Shown here: positions 25,096-31,976 of the stretch, in pieces
Layout: every line of letters begins with the position of its first letter
How positions within the stretch are numbered: position 1 is the stretch's first letter
From: CAYYYP01 sp964475985
Lineage (GTDB): Bacteria; Bdellovibrionota; UBA1018; CAYHWW01
DNA length: 47,793 bases
NCBI GenBank assembly: GCA_964475985.1
Contig: CAYYYP010000025.1
Coordinates: forward strand, 1 to 47,793
Reading direction: 5' to 3'
Notes under the pieces: model-generated
The model's input: only the letters and a program-made list of their open reading frames with translations
The model's database searches: none
Told to the model about the DNA's origin: nothing
Made by a program: the position numbers and the translations under genes

Positions 25096-26744
25096 GCGAG
25101 CAAAAAAAAGAACAAGGCTCTGAAATGTACGGCAACGTCGCTATCTTCGGTGTCTGCGGATTTTTCATCTACAAAGCAGCCCAAGGTGTCAGCCTGCGCT
25201 TGTTGGCCCTATGGCATGTCCACCCGTGGGTCTGTGGAGTCCTGATTACGACGCTGCTCGCATGTGCCTGTCTTCTGATGTTCGGTTCGCTGTGGAATCG
25301 GATTTCCGCAAGAAAGGCTGAAAAAGAAATTGCGATGCCCGATGAGACGTCGGTCCATCTCGGAAAATCGGCCGAGGGCGAGCAGATACATCTCAAACAG
25401 AAATACCGAACAACTCACACCCAGGTAATTGGGACGACAAGCGCCGGTAAAACCGAGAGCGTGATTCTTCCGTGGGCGATCCGAGATCTTGAAACGAAAG
25501 CGGGCTTACTCATCATCGACGGCAAATCCGACAAGACGTTTCTCGAAAAATTTTACGCCTATGTCGTTAAGTCGGGAAGGAAAAGTGATTTTCGGTTGTT
25601 TTCGCTGGCCCATATCGAGCCATCTTCAACATTTAATCCGTTGGTTGGCGGCTCTTCGTATGAAATTGCAGAAAGGGTGTTTTCGTCATTTACTTTCGAA
25701 AATGAGTATTTCAAAAACATCCAGTATAAGCTCTTTCATGCCGTAATTCGATTGATCCTAGATGCTGGGGCCGTACCGAGCTTCATTCTTGTCAGACGGC
25801 TTTTAACCGATGCCGAACTATTAAAAACTTGGTTGGATCGCTGCGAAGACGACGAAGTGAAGCATGATCTTGGCAACTTTCTGAAAGAGCCCGACCGTGA
25901 AAGAACTGAGAAGGTCGCGGGTCTTGATGCTCATCTCAGTCACTTCGCGACGGGTGAGCTTGCGACTCTCTTTAATGCGAGCGAATCGCATATTCAGATG
26001 GATCAAGTGCTGCGAGAAAACTTGATCTGCTATTTTCAGCTCCCGTCGATGTATTATCCGACGCTCGCTGCGGCGACTGGAAGGCTGGCGTTGCAATCTT
26101 TTCAGAATGCCGTCGCAAAGCGGCATCTTGGTATTGAATCGAAACCTGGCTTCTTTTCGTGTTACCTCGACGACTTTCAAGACTACATCTATGAGGGCTT
26201 CGGGGCGCTGCTCAATAAATCCCGTTCGGCTAACGTTGGGGTCGTGTTCTCGCATCAGGCCCTGGGCGATCTCGATAAAGTGTCTCCGGCATTCAAGAAC
26301 GTCGTTCTGACAAATACGAACGTGAAATGCGTGATGAGGAACAATGATCCTGACACCTGCGAATACTTTTCAAAGAGTTTCGGCACCAAGACCACTGAAA
26401 AGACGACTGAACGTCAGAAGAAAAACGTCCTCGGAGAATCACGAACAGGTGACGGATCGGTGCGAGAAGTGCAGGAATTTCGTTTTCATCCGAACGATAT
26501 TCGAAACCTTGGGACGGGTGAAGGGATTGTCACCATTCCTCACTTCAAGGGAGTCAAAGTCGAACGAGTTCGATTCAAGCGCCGAGAAGACATCGCACCG
26601 ATTCAACTTCCGCGTGTCCTGAAAGATGGCATTCCGAGTCTGAAGGCGGCTTATCCAAAGACTGAGGCTGTGAAGGAAAGAACCCGAGTTGCTCCGAATG
26701 ATTTAACTCAAACGAAGGAGCCAACAAATGAATCGACTCCATAA
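25092..26744 (+). CDS. virD4: VirD4/TraD-type coupling protein
   Basis: ATPase that links the relaxosome to the secretion channel. The 550 aa protein has two N-terminal membrane helices (about 14-65), Walker A GTTSAGKT (about 113-120), the LLIIDGKSDK strand typical of TraD/TraG, a central all-alpha domain, and the VVFSHQALGDLDKVSPAFK stretch after Walker B-like YLDDFQDY. The overall length suits the family. It overlaps the glycine-zipper gene by 17 bases. It implies DNA transfer, not only protein secretion. Confidence 0.92.
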   Translation: MSEQKKEQGSEMYGNVAIFGVCGFFIYKAAQGVSLRLLALWHVHPWVCGVLITTLLACACLLMFGSLWNRISARKAEKEIAMPDETSVHLGKSAEGEQIHLKQKYRTTHTQVIGTTSAGKTESVILPWAIRDLETKAGLLIIDGKSDKTFLEKFYAYVVKSGRKSDFRLFSLAHIEPSSTFNPLVGGSSYEIAERVFSSFTFENEYFKNIQYKLFHAVIRLILDAGAVPSFILVRRLLTDAELLKTWLDRCEDDEVKHDLGNFLKEPDRERTEKVAGLDAHLSHFATGELATLFNASESHIQMDQVLRENLICYFQLPSMYYPTLAAATGRLALQSFQNAVAKRHLGIESKPGFFSCYLDDFQDYIYEGFGALLNKSRSANVGVVFSHQALGDLDKVSPAFKNVVLTNTNVKCVMRNNDPDTCEYFSKSFGTKTTEKTTERQKKNVLGESRTGDGSVREVQEFRFHPNDIRNLGTGEGIVTIPHFKGVKVERVRFKRREDIAPIQLPRVLKDGIPSLKAAYPKTEAVKERTRVAPNDLTQTKEPTNESTP

Positions 26745-27168
26745 AGCTGTGAGTACGCTTTTGCTGCTCACGACAATCTCCGGCTGCGCTACCAGTGGCC
26801 GGTCAACGCTTCTTGGCGCAGGGGCCGGTGCCGGTCTCGGTGCCGGAATCGGCGCAATGGTTGACCCAGGCCCGAAAGGCGAAGGTCGGATTCGAAATGT
26901 GTTTATCGGTGCAACTGCCGGAAGCTTGATCGGTGCTGGGGCTGGCTATCTTGCGCATGAAGAGATGGAAGACCGCGACAAAGCGTCTTACGAGAAGGGA
27001 AAGAAAGAATCCGAGAAAGCGAATGCCAGTGTGCCCGTCGGTGGTGCCCCAGTGCTTTTACCTGCGAGGGTCGAAAGTCGTTTTGTCGATGAGCAGGTTC
27101 GGGGCAGCGTCTACGTGCCTGCCCACTTCGAATATGTGATTACGGAACCCGCACGATGGAGCAAGTGA
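26728..27168 (+). CDS. Glycine-zipper lipoprotein (possible VirB7/TraV role)
   Basis: The 146 aa protein has a lipobox (TISGCATS, lipidated Cys20) followed by two glycine-zipper segments (LGAGAGAGLGAGIGAMV and GATAGSLIGAGAGYLAHEE) and a charged helix. Such proteins sit in the outer membrane. In this context it may act like VirB7/TraV in the core complex; the sequence alone does not show it. ATG follows AAGGAG. Confidence 0.8.
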   Translation: MNRLHKAVSTLLLLTTISGCATSGRSTLLGAGAGAGLGAGIGAMVDPGPKGEGRIRNVFIGATAGSLIGAGAGYLAHEEMEDRDKASYEKGKKESEKANASVPVGGAPVLLPARVESRFVDEQVRGSVYVPAHFEYVITEPARWSK

Positions 27169-27953
27169 AGACGAAAAGGAACTGGCAGCTCACCGAGCGG
27201 GACTTCGCAATTCTGAAACACATCGGCGAGTACGGCTTCTCGTCGGCGCGCTGGATCAAAGAGCAGTTTTGGAGTGGCAAGGCGAATTGTATTTATTATC
27301 GGCGACTGTCCATTTTGCGAAAAATGGGACTGCTCGAACACATGATCGGCGACGGCGGCAATAAACTGGCATACCGATTGAGTAAGAGAGGGATTTTATT
27401 TTTGCGCTCTCGCGGTGTTGAGGGTGCTGAGGAATCCGAGTATCGCGCCGCTTACCGAACAACATACAATCACGACGATTATCTCGTAGGCATCGGCATG
27501 GTGCTGCGATCATTTCCGGGCGTCGTCGAATACTGGCCGGAGCGCCAGGTCAGGCAACAGCTCACGATGAGGCATGGATACAAGGAACGAAAGCGCGATG
27601 GCTATAAAGTACCGGACGCTTTGTTCACGCTTCAGACGAAACAAAGACGACTTCGTGTCGCAGTGGAGTTGGAGATCGCGCCCAAGGCCAAAGCGTATTA
27701 TCGAAAGATCCTGAATCGACTGATAACAAGTACCGACTTCGATATGGTGCTCGTCGTTGCCCCTGATGCGATGACGCTTGAACGGCTGATGACTACGCTG
27801 TCATGGGTTCGTGCGAATGATGCGACGGTTAAATACGTTAAGCGCGACAACGGATTTTACTTCGCGCTGCTCTCGGATGTTCTGAACGAAAAGGGCAATG
27901 CGAAGTTCAGCGGAGAAGGCACAGCGTTCACGCTCGCGCAGCTCGCGGCCTAG
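27156..27953 (+). CDS. Replic_Relax-type (replication-relaxation) protein: wHTH plus nuclease-like domain
   Basis: The 265 aa protein begins with a winged helix (RNWQLTERDFAILKHIGEYG, then YYRRLSILRKMGLLEH) and continues with a PD-(D/E)xK-like core: VPDALFTL followed by LRVAVELEIAPKAKAYYRKIL. This is the layout of the replication-relaxation family found beside conjugation genes. It is the last gene before the inverted-repeat region and, because no classical relaxase is visible, is the best candidate for the initiator or nicking partner. Overlaps the lipoprotein gene by 13 bases. Confidence 0.78.
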   Translation: MEQVKTKRNWQLTERDFAILKHIGEYGFSSARWIKEQFWSGKANCIYYRRLSILRKMGLLEHMIGDGGNKLAYRLSKRGILFLRSRGVEGAEESEYRAAYRTTYNHDDYLVGIGMVLRSFPGVVEYWPERQVRQQLTMRHGYKERKRDGYKVPDALFTLQTKQRRLRVAVELEIAPKAKAYYRKILNRLITSTDFDMVLVVAPDAMTLERLMTTLSWVRANDATVKYVKRDNGFYFALLSDVLNEKGNAKFSGEGTAFTLAQLAA

Positions 27954-27959
27954 AAGGTC

Positions 27960-27995
27960 AAACCAGGGTGACATACGGATATGTCACCTTGGTTT
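27960..27995 (+). terminator. Hairpin after the transfer operon
   Basis: AAACCAGGGTGACATA (27960-27975) pairs with TATGTCACCTTGGTTT (27980-27995), 15 of 16 positions, loop of four. It begins six bases after the stop of the last transfer gene. It ends in only TTT, so it could be a weak terminator or a protein-binding palindrome next to the candidate origin. Confidence 0.65.
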
Positions 27996-28035
27996 ATGAA
28001 TCGAGCAGTCACACCACGCGCTAAGCCGTGGAAAC

Positions 28036-28166
28036 TCCTACCACCACCACCCATCTTTCAAAGGGGACTCACCCCTGATCCATTCCTGACCCCTCCCCCG
28101 CAACGTTTATTGGTGGTGGGGTCAGGAATGGGGGGTGAGGGGTAAAGTTGGGTGGTGGTGGTAGGA
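28036..28166. repeat. 131-bp imperfect inverted repeat, candidate oriT or replication origin
   Basis: The outer arms are a perfect 18-bp inverted repeat, TCCTACCACCACCACCCA (28036-28053) and its complement at 28149-28166. The inner arms pair CCATTCCTGACCCC (28080-28093) with GGGGTCAGGAATGG (28118-28131), and adjacent TCACCCC/GGGGTGA pairs extend the stem. The loop is about 24 bases. The left arm is C-rich and the right arm G-rich. It lies in a gene-free 312-bp stretch (27954-28265) flanked by a Replic_Relax gene and a small DNA-binding-like gene. Confidence 0.85.
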
Positions 28167-28230
28167 GGGAGGGTAGGTGGTGGTGTGAGTAGGTAGGGGG
28201 TGGGGATAGGGGAAGAAGAGAAGAAAAAAA
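28124..28230 (+). other. C-free G-rich then A-rich tract (107 nt), potential G-quadruplex/R-loop region
   Basis: No C occurs on the plus strand from 28124 to 28230. The first 90 bases are G-rich with many GGG and GGGG runs, then the sequence turns to polypurine A (28214-28257). The G-rich strand is the non-template strand for the gene at 28266. Together with the overlapping inverted repeat it is a plausible origin-type element. Confidence 0.8.
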
Positions 28231-28265
28231 CAAAAAGAATAAAAACAAAAACAGGGGAATGAAAA

Positions 28266-28637
28266 ATGGAGAAGCTTGAATCAAAGATTGCGAAGTTTAC
28301 GGGAAGTATCGAGCTAGAGCAGGCAATGGATCGAATGGTTGCAGCGGTGAACGAGGGTTTTTCAGGGGGCAAAGTTTCGAGGCATGACTTGGTTTCGTGG
28401 GCGGTTCTATACTTCGAGAAGAATTGCTTTCAAGAGTGCATCGAGCGGATTCGCCAGGATCATTTTGATCAAGTGGCCTATCTGGAGTCAGTTCTGAAGC
28501 AGGCCAAGCAAGCCCGCAAAGCGGGCGCGGCTGGTCCCGATTTCGCGACGCTCTTAGCGCCCCTTGCCCGTTCGGGTAAACCGGAGAAATGCAAGACACG
28601 CCAGATGAAGCTTGAAGAAACGAATACAAGCAGTTGA
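28266..28637 (+). CDS. Small DNA-binding-like protein next to the candidate origin (123 aa)
   Basis: Preceded by AGGGGA about 8 bases before the ATG. Residues about 35-55 (GGKVSRHDLVSWAVLYFEKN) resemble the helix part of ribbon-helix-helix or relaxosome accessory proteins, followed by a long charged helix and a basic tail. No confident family. The position next to the inverted repeat suggests it binds there. Confidence 0.6.
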   Translation: MEKLESKIAKFTGSIELEQAMDRMVAAVNEGFSGGKVSRHDLVSWAVLYFEKNCFQECIERIRQDHFDQVAYLESVLKQAKQARKAGAAGPDFATLLAPLARSGKPEKCKTRQMKLEETNTSS

Positions 28638-28662
28638 CAGCGAGTTATACCATTGGTATAAG
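28634..28662 (+). promoter_or_regulatory. Sigma-70-type promoter with palindromic operator of the XRE gene
   Basis: TTGACA (28634-28639) and TATAAG (28657-28662) with a 17-base spacer. A 7+1+7 palindrome TATACCA-t-TGGTATA covers the spacer end and -10 (about 28646-28660). The predicted start point (about 28669) is the A of the XRE ATG and there is no ribosome site, so the mRNA is probably leaderless and self-repressed. Confidence 0.75.
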
Positions 28663-28668
28663 TAAGTC

Positions 28669-28896
28669 ATGGGCGGAAAGATCATTACAGAATTGCGCGA
28701 GAAGCTCGGTCTGAGTCAGACGGAACTCTCCGAGGCACTTGGGCTTGCAGGCCCGAATGTCGTTTCGCGATGGGAAACTGGCCGTCGTGTTCCGAACGAG
28801 GCTGTGCGGCGATTGATTTGTTACCTGAATGATCTACCGAGCCCAGAGGCTCGGAACATAGTTCGAAAACTGAAGAGCTACGGAAAAGGGCGCTGA
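28669..28896 (+). CDS. XRE-family repressor (75 aa)
   Basis: A single-domain Cro/C1-type helix-turn-helix protein: ELREKLGLSQTELSEALGLA followed by GPNVVSRWETGRRVPNEAV covers helices 1-4. The operator in its own promoter suggests autoregulation. It precedes the recombinase region and probably controls excision or establishment genes. Its TGA overlaps a possible 45-residue ORF (28896-29033) by one base (TGATG). Confidence 0.88.
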   Translation: MGGKIITELREKLGLSQTELSEALGLAGPNVVSRWETGRRVPNEAVRRLICYLNDLPSPEARNIVRKLKSYGKGR

Positions 28897-28938
28897 TGAG
28901 AATGCTAATGCACATGGAACAAAAAGGGAGGCAGTCCA

Positions 28939-29187
28939 ATGGCGACTGCAAGACGACGTCTCCCGTCAAGTTCCGCCAGTACCCTGAAGATTTTGTTCGA
29001 GCCTATTTTTTTGGAAACGGAGGAAGACGATGAGCGCATCAAGAGACTATCAGGCAAGATTCTTGACTGCATCGCGCAAGCAAACCGCGCTCGACGCGGG
29101 AAGCGAGGCAGGCCAAGGGCGTGCGCAGAATGGGACATCCCGAAGTCGGTCAGCTCAGAAATCGAAAGACTCATTAACCCCAAGTGA
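28939..29187 (+). CDS. Small basic protein upstream of the recombinase (82 aa), overlapping frames
   Basis: ATG preceded by GGGAGG. The product is Arg-rich with an acidic patch (LETEEDDERIKRL) and a basic linker (RARRGKRGRPRA) before IPKSVSSEIERLINPK. It ends eight bases before a TTG (29195) where the conserved recombinase sequence begins, so it could be a coupled partner such as a directionality factor. It overlaps out of frame with both a 45-residue ORF (28896-29033) and the first 53 codons of the longest recombinase frame; only one or two of the three are likely real. Confidence 0.45.
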   Translation: MATARRRLPSSSASTLKILFEPIFLETEEDDERIKRLSGKILDCIAQANRARRGKRGRPRACAEWDIPKSVSSEIERLINPK

Positions 29188-30946
29188 AGCCACGTTGTAT
29201 CGCCTGGGGGCCTATATTCGGTTGTCGCCTAGCGATGAAATCCGAGGCGAGGGTTCGCTGGTATCACATCCGCAGAGGATCAAAAATTACGTCGATGTAC
29301 GGAATGCCCAACAACCGGGCTGGGGAAAGATTGTCGAGTTTTACGAAGATAAAGACATGTCCGGTAAAGACATGAATCGTCCGGCCTTCAAGCAGATGCT
29401 GCGCGATATTCAGTTGGGCAAGATCAACGCGGTTGTGGCTACGGAGCTGTCTCGGCTAAGTCGCAATGTGAAGGACTTCTGTGAGTTCTGGGAATTTCTA
29501 AAAGGTCACAAAGCGACCTTCTTTAGTCTCAAGGAGAACTTCGATACCTCGACGCCCATCGGCGAGATGATGGTCATTCAGTGCATCAGCTTTGCGCAAT
29601 TTGAGAGAAAGACCATTGTTCAGCGAATCAAGGATGGGTCGCGAGCGAGAGCGGAGCGCGGGCTTGCGCACGGGGGCCAGCGGCTACTCGGCTTAGATCC
29701 TGATCCGACCCGCACCTGTCGTCTTGTTGTGAACACTGCTGAAGTTCCGGTTGTTCAGCATCTCTTTGAAAAGTTCATTGAGATCGCAAGCGTTCATAAG
29801 CTCATGAAATATCTGCATGGGGCTGGAATTCGGACAAAAACGTTCACAAACAAATCGGGTAAGCAGGTCGGTGGAAATATCTGGACCGAGTCCTCTCTTT
29901 ACAACCTCCTGACAAATCTTGCGCTGATCGGGAAGCGCGAGATCAATAAGAAGAATCGCCATATCCCGCCCGATGAATTGGCTGATGTCGAACGGTACAA
30001 GGTTGTCGATGCGTCTTGGCCTGCGGTCATGTCCGAGGACTTGTTCTGGAAGGCCCAGGATCTTCTTTTTCAGAATCGGGTATTTCTGCGCAGGCACACG
30101 CACGTTTATCGGCTCACGGGGCTGCTTGAGTGCGGAGTCTGTGGTGAGGTTCTAAGTGGGAAGGCCAGCACAGGCCGTGGGGGGATGTACTTTTACTATG
30201 CCCACAATCGTAAGGCGAAAACGAACGGGGCTCACAATCTCAGATGTCCGCTGGAAAGAATTCCCGCTGTTCGGTTAGAAGAAGCTGTTTCCGGTCGGTT
30301 GAAGGACTTGGCTTCGGATCGGAAGCTTCTGGTGCAGCTTGCTCGTGATGCCCTGAAGAATTCGGGCGGACGCAAAGAGGAATTGGACCGGCTGATCGCC
30401 TCGACTGAGCAAGAGAAGCGCAACACGCAACGGCAGATCGACAATCTATTGGGCGTGCTCGCGGAGGGTGAAGGGGCCAGTCTGAAGGTCGTGCTTGAAA
30501 AGGTTGCTGAAAAAGAGACGCAGCGCGACAAGTTGGTCGAAACGATGAACTCCCTGCGCGAAGAACGGGCTCACAGTGGTTCAGTGATCGACATCGAGCA
30601 GGCTTTTAGATTGTTCCGTTATTTCCGTGAAGGCTTCGACGAGCTTCAGGTCAGTAAGCAGCGGGAGATACTGCGCGAAGTGGTCAGCAAGATCACGGTG
30701 ACCGAAGACGGGATTCGAGTTGTTTATTTTGGGGAGCCGAAGGAAGAGACGCTAAATCTAAATCCGGCGGGGAAGCTCCCCGCCGGATCTGATTATACTT
30801 TTGCCACACCTGGAAAAACGTCTGAAATCATGACTATGACTCGGACGCCGGTGCGCGCAGCATCCAATTTGGTGGAGTCGGGGGGAGTCGAACCCCCGTC
30901 CGAAAAGGCATCCACTGCCGGTCTACATGTTTATTCTGTGTTTTGA
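29030..30946 (+). CDS. Large serine recombinase (integrase), reading into ssrA
   Basis: The element's integrase. The 638 aa frame has a resolvase domain with catalytic S66 (YIRLSPSDE) and RLSRNVKDFCEF, a recombinase domain, a zinc ribbon (LECGVCGEVL, later LRCPLE) and a coiled coil (about 450-510). ATG 29030 has GGAGGA six bases upstream; a TTG at 29195, just before YRLGAY, is an alternative because residues 1-55 look non-conserved. The last 25 residues (from Leu614) are encoded by the antisense strand of the tmRNA gene, including VESGGVEPPSEKAS, so the C-terminus was created by integration. Confidence 0.93.
   Translation: MSASRDYQARFLTASRKQTALDAGSEAGQGRAQNGTSRSRSAQKSKDSLTPSEATLYRLGAYIRLSPSDEIRGEGSLVSHPQRIKNYVDVRNAQQPGWGKIVEFYEDKDMSGKDMNRPAFKQMLRDIQLGKINAVVATELSRLSRNVKDFCEFWEFLKGHKATFFSLKENFDTSTPIGEMMVIQCISFAQFERKTIVQRIKDGSRARAERGLAHGGQRLLGLDPDPTRTCRLVVNTAEVPVVQHLFEKFIEIASVHKLMKYLHGAGIRTKTFTNKSGKQVGGNIWTESSLYNLLTNLALIGKREINKKNRHIPPDELADVERYKVVDASWPAVMSEDLFWKAQDLLFQNRVFLRRHTHVYRLTGLLECGVCGEVLSGKASTGRGGMYFYYAHNRKAKTNGAHNLRCPLERIPAVRLEEAVSGRLKDLASDRKLLVQLARDALKNSGGRKEELDRLIASTEQEKRNTQRQIDNLLGVLAEGEGASLKVVLEKVAEKETQRDKLVETMNSLREERAHSGSVIDIEQAFRLFRYFREGFDELQVSKQREILREVVSKITVTEDGIRVVYFGEPKEETLNLNPAGKLPAGSDYTFATPGKTSEIMTMTRTPVRAASNLVESGGVEPPSEKASTAGLHVYSVF
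30870..30900. other. Predicted right attachment junction (ssrA 3' end)
   Basis: The recombinase gene on the left abuts the CCA end of tmRNA at 30870; the mobile element therefore lies to the left and the intact ssrA to the right. A direct copy of part of the tmRNA 3' end should mark the other junction. By eye I found none in 1-30869, so that end may lie outside the window or be too short to see. The crossover point inside the T-arm/acceptor region is an estimate. Confidence 0.6.
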
Positions 30947-31220
30947 GTTGATGCCCGGACTTCCACAAACAAAATTCCAAGCACCCTCATGAAGAGTTAT
31001 TTCGCTCCAGGCCCCCTCATGACAAGCCTAGAACTATCCCGCAAAATGGCGATCTATCCAGGGCCGCAGGAGAGCTCTAGTAGATCGTTGCTACTCTATA
31101 TTAGGCAGCAAGAGCGTAATTGTCTGTTGCAATTACATTTTGAGATTTTTTTAGGTGGCCAATCTCTTCCACCACATGCACGTACAGATTCAACATCTCC
31201 GTCGAAACCGTGACGACCCC
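30870..31220 (-). ncRNA. ssrA: tmRNA
   Basis: Rescues stalled ribosomes by trans-translation. The 5' end GGGGTCG (31220-31214) pairs with CGACTCC before ACCA at the 3' end, including the G-U pair at position 3 that marks alanine acceptors. The T arm is GGGGGTTCGACTCCCCC-like (GGTTCGACTCC present). The tag frame starts at GCA and gives ATDNYALAA followed by TAA. The 351-nt length is normal and the 3' CCA is encoded, so the gene remains intact after integration. Confidence 0.97.
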
Positions 31221-31304
31221 ATTTACAAAGAACGAATTGCTAGTTTAGCAGAAATTCCTGTAATTCCCATTTAAAAATCCTTTGAGGAAAATCCCACGCC
31301 CGGT

Positions 31305-31338
31305 TTTTGAAAGTTCAGAAACTTTTGAAAGTTCAGAA
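31305..31338 (+). repeat. Tandem 16-bp repeat upstream of a lipoprotein gene
   Basis: TTTTGAAAGTTCAGAA occurs at 31305-31320 and 31323-31338, separated by two bases (18-base period). It lies in the 150-bp gap between ssrA and the lipoprotein start and may be a pair of regulator sites; TTGAAA in the second copy could be a -35 box. Confidence 0.6.
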
Positions 31339-31370
31339 TTCTAGTGTTAAGACCCCCGGACGGAACAATT

Positions 31371-31976
31371 ATGAATTTATATCTTTCACGTTTTTTGCAC
31401 GTCGTTTTACCTGTCAGTTTCCTAATGTTGAGCGGTTGCGGCATGGATAAGGCCAATCGGCATTTAGAACATATGGACAACAATATGGGCACCATGTCGG
31501 GCGACCTTCACCAGTACCAGTCCCAACTCTCAAGCATTGCCCAAAGTTTGACCGTGGTATCGAGCTCCGTCAGAGTTTTGGAAAACATGGCTCAAGTGAT
31601 GACGACATCTTTCGCGTCCATGGTACCCACTCAAGTAAGCACCGATACCGAAACTGCTACCGGCACAGCGACAAGCACCGATACTGGCACTGCCACCAAT
31701 ACCAGTACGGAAGGCGCGACTTCAACCACTACCGGTTCGGATGCTCAGGCATTGCCGTCTCCCGCTGCCGAGGTGCCACCGGCCTCAGCCGCTACTCAAG
31801 CGCAAAATCTCGCAAATTTTCGTACCGAGCTCGCAAGGCTTAACGCTCAGATCGGCGCCTTACAAAGGCAACTCCAGGGGCTTCAAGAATCCACATCCCC
31901 AGCCACCGGAACCGGCACAAATACCGCGCCACCGGCGCCGCCTGCTTCCCCTACTCCTGAAAGGACTACACCATGA
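31371..31976 (+). CDS. Thr/Pro-rich lipoprotein with coiled-coil segments
   Basis: The 201 aa product starts at ATG 31371 (an in-frame upstream start at 31344 is rejected because the signal peptide begins here). Lipobox LSGCG. The mature part has a helical N-terminal segment (ANRHLEHMDNNMGTMSGDLH), a Thr/Ser/Gly-rich low-complexity linker (about 95-130), a second helix (FRTELARLNAQIGALQRQLQ) and a Pro-rich tail. No family recognised; it overlaps the next secreted-protein gene by four bases. Confidence 0.75.
   Translation: MNLYLSRFLHVVLPVSFLMLSGCGMDKANRHLEHMDNNMGTMSGDLHQYQSQLSSIAQSLTVVSSSVRVLENMAQVMTTSFASMVPTQVSTDTETATGTATSTDTGTATNTSTEGATSTTTGSDAQALPSPAAEVPPASAATQAQNLANFRTELARLNAQIGALQRQLQGLQESTSPATGTGTNTAPPAPPASPTPERTTP

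Noticed and set aside
28058..28372. Minus-strand Pro/Ser/Thr-rich ORF with a long hydrophobic start
   Set aside because: It is the complement of the G-rich, C-free strand; the composition alone makes it open and it has no homologous look or ribosome site.
30880..30900. tRNA-like T-arm sequence suggesting a tRNA gene
   Set aside because: The acceptor, tag frame and 351-nt length identify it as tmRNA.
30869..30946. C-terminal VESGGVEPPSEKAS as a conserved recombinase motif
   Set aside because: It is antisense tmRNA sequence, not protein-derived conservation.
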